6,148 nt of DNA, taken from the NCBI GenBank assembly GCA_002358975.1, contig DEPX01000070.1, positions 9,743 to 15,890 of the forward strand, read 5' to 3'. The notes beneath the pieces are model-generated. The model saw only the letters and a program-made list of their open reading frames with translations. It was not told where the DNA came from and did not search any database. Positions within the stretch are counted from its first letter, which is position 1, and each line of letters begins with the position of its first letter. The stretch comes from Micrococcaceae bacterium UBA3381. GTDB taxonomy: Bacteria > Actinomycetota > Actinomycetes > Actinomycetales > Micrococcaceae. This document shows, in pieces, positions 5,018 through 6,148 of this stretch. The position numbers and the translations under genes were made by a program.

Positions 5018-6148
5018 TTAGTAGTCGGTGGTACCGTGGCGGATAATTTCTGCCGCATCGATGGCTGTAGCCAGTGCTGTATCAAGGTCTCCGTCTGTGG
5101 CCAGGACATTGACGTGACCAATTTTACGTCCGGGTCGTACCGATTTGCCGTAGGCATGGATTTTGGCCGCCGGGTATTTTTGCATGGCTAAGGGAAAAGC
5201 CCCGTATAAATCGTGGTTATCGGCACCCAGATAGTTTTTCATGACCGTATACGGTGCAATCGGTTCTGTGGCCCCCAGCGGTAGTCCTAGTACGGCTCGA
5301 AGGTGCTGTTCGAATTGGCTGGTAATCGCACCGTCCTGGGTCCAGTGGCCGGTGTTATGCGGACGCATCGCAAGCTCATTAATCATAAAGCCGGCAGCAC
5401 TATTAGGGACGTGAAACAGTTCTACTGCCAACATGCCGGTTACACCGACGCCGTTTGCGATCGTCTCGGCGGCGTGACGTGCGGCTTGGGCGGTGGTCAC
5501 ATCGAGCCGGGGCGCTGGAGCTTTGACGATATCCGCGACACCGTTGGTTTGAATTGTCTCCACTATCGGATAGGTGATGGTTTCTCCGGTGGTGGACCGT
5601 GCGATCTGGGCTGAGAGCTCTGTTTGAAAATCTACCTTGGCTTCAACCAGAAGTGTCTCGTGGTCGCCGTTGAACCAGGCGTGGGTGTCTTGGACTTGTT
5701 CTTGGGAATCCAGTACCCATACGCCCTTGCCATCATATCCGCCACGGGGGGTTTTTAATACGATGGGAAAGCCAATCTCTTGACCGGCAGCGAGGAGTTC
5801 GTCGACGGAACTGACCGCCCGCCAATCAGGTTGGGGTAGGTTGAGTTGGGCCATTTTGGCTCGCATCGCCAACTTATCCTGGGCGTAGACGAGGGCATCT
5901 GGGCCAGGGGCAAGCGGCACACCGGCTTGCCGTAGCTGCGCTAGGTGTTGGGTTGGGACATGTTCGTGATCGAAGGTTAGTACATCGACGTCACGGGCAA
6001 AGGAGGCCAATGTGTCATAGTCCCGATAATCGCCGACGGTGTATGTTGCCGCCGTCGTGGCCGACACATCCGCAGCTTCAGCAAGCACATGCAATTTGAT
6101 GCCAAGATTGATCGCGGCTGGCGCCATCATTCGAGCCAATTGGCCGCT
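5018..6148 (-). CDS. purK: N5-carboxyaminoimidazole ribonucleotide synthase (PurK), missing first codons
   Basis: PurK is an ATP-grasp enzyme that joins AIR and bicarbonate, with ATP, to give N5-CAIR, the substrate of PurE encoded next. The window shows 376 residues up to the stop; the frame is open through the right edge, where it reads SGQLARMMAP, which matches the glycine-rich GGGQLxRM loop near the PurK N-terminus. Roughly 10-15 residues and the true start are therefore outside. Counting from the edge, visible motifs are FDHEHVP (59-65), KTPRGGYDGKG (132-142, ATP-grasp loop), NELAMRPHNTGHW (257-269, with metal ligand Glu258, its partner probably Glu243) and KSVRPGRKIGHVNVL (335-349). The AMRPHN form in place of APRPHN is common in actinobacteria as I recall them. 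Any promoter for the purK-purE-LCP-manA unit lies beyond this window. Confidence 0.96.
   Translation of the reverse strand, partial: SGQLARMMAPAAINLGIKLHVLAEAADVSATTAATYTVGDYRDYDTLASFARDVDVLTFDHEHVPTQHLAQLRQAGVPLAPGPDALVYAQDKLAMRAKMAQLNLPQPDWRAVSSVDELLAAGQEIGFPIVLKTPRGGYDGKGVWVLDSQEQVQDTHAWFNGDHETLLVEAKVDFQTELSAQIARSTTGETITYPIVETIQTNGVADIVKAPAPRLDVTTAQAARHAAETIANGVGVTGMLAVELFHVPNSAAGFMINELAMRPHNTGHWTQDGAITSQFEQHLRAVLGLPLGATEPIAPYTVMKNYLGADNHDLYGAFPLAMQKYPAAKIHAYGKSVRPGRKIGHVNVLATDGDLDTALATAIDAAEIIRHGTTDY

Noticed and set aside
5303..5614. A 103-codon plus-strand frame inside purK
   Set aside because: Antisense to the metal-binding region of PurK, with no signal or motif of its own.

Overview
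This 6.1-kb window is ordinary chromosomal DNA of an actinobacterium with moderate GC (estimated by eye at about 50-55%). GlpX, PurK and the multi-spanning LCP protein resemble, from memory, the Micrococcales (Arthrobacter/Micrococcaceae-type) versions more than the Corynebacterium ones. That lineage call is inference; no search was run. No mobile element, CRISPR array, RNA gene or phage signature is visible.

Layout from left to right. (1) Positions 1-145, minus strand: the 5' end of a gene running out of the window, probably a DUF4245 membrane-anchored protein. It has no ATG, GTG or TTG at its likely start. (2) Positions 146-283: a divergent intergenic region with a TAGAAT-type -10 candidate on each strand, arranged as a 7-bp inverted repeat. 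(3) 284-1288, plus: glpX, class II fructose-1,6-bisphosphatase. (4) 1296-1484, minus: a small uncharacterised ORF tail-to-tail with glpX, only 7 bp away. (5) 1571-2764, minus: manA, type I mannose-6-phosphate isomerase. (6) 2792-4417, minus: a LytR-CpsA-Psr (LCP) cell-wall ligase with a hydrophobic, multi-pass N-terminal region. (7) 4469-5005, minus: purE. (8) 5018 to the right edge, minus: purK, lacking only its first few codons.

The minus-strand genes purK-purE-LCP-manA (and perhaps the small ORF) are spaced by 12, 51, 27 and 86 nt, so they probably form one transcription unit. PurK and PurE carry out consecutive carboxylation steps of purine synthesis. ManA links fructose-6-phosphate to mannose-6-phosphate and so to GDP-mannose for envelope glycans. 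The LCP protein is expected to attach such glycopolymers to peptidoglycan. GlpX, on the opposite strand, makes fructose-6-phosphate, the substrate that ManA can use; a functional link is possible but is only inference.

I see no convincing undescribed system. The points most worth checking are the apparent ATT start of the DUF4245 gene, the small ORF at 1296-1484, the topology of the LCP N-terminus and the paired divergent promoter elements.
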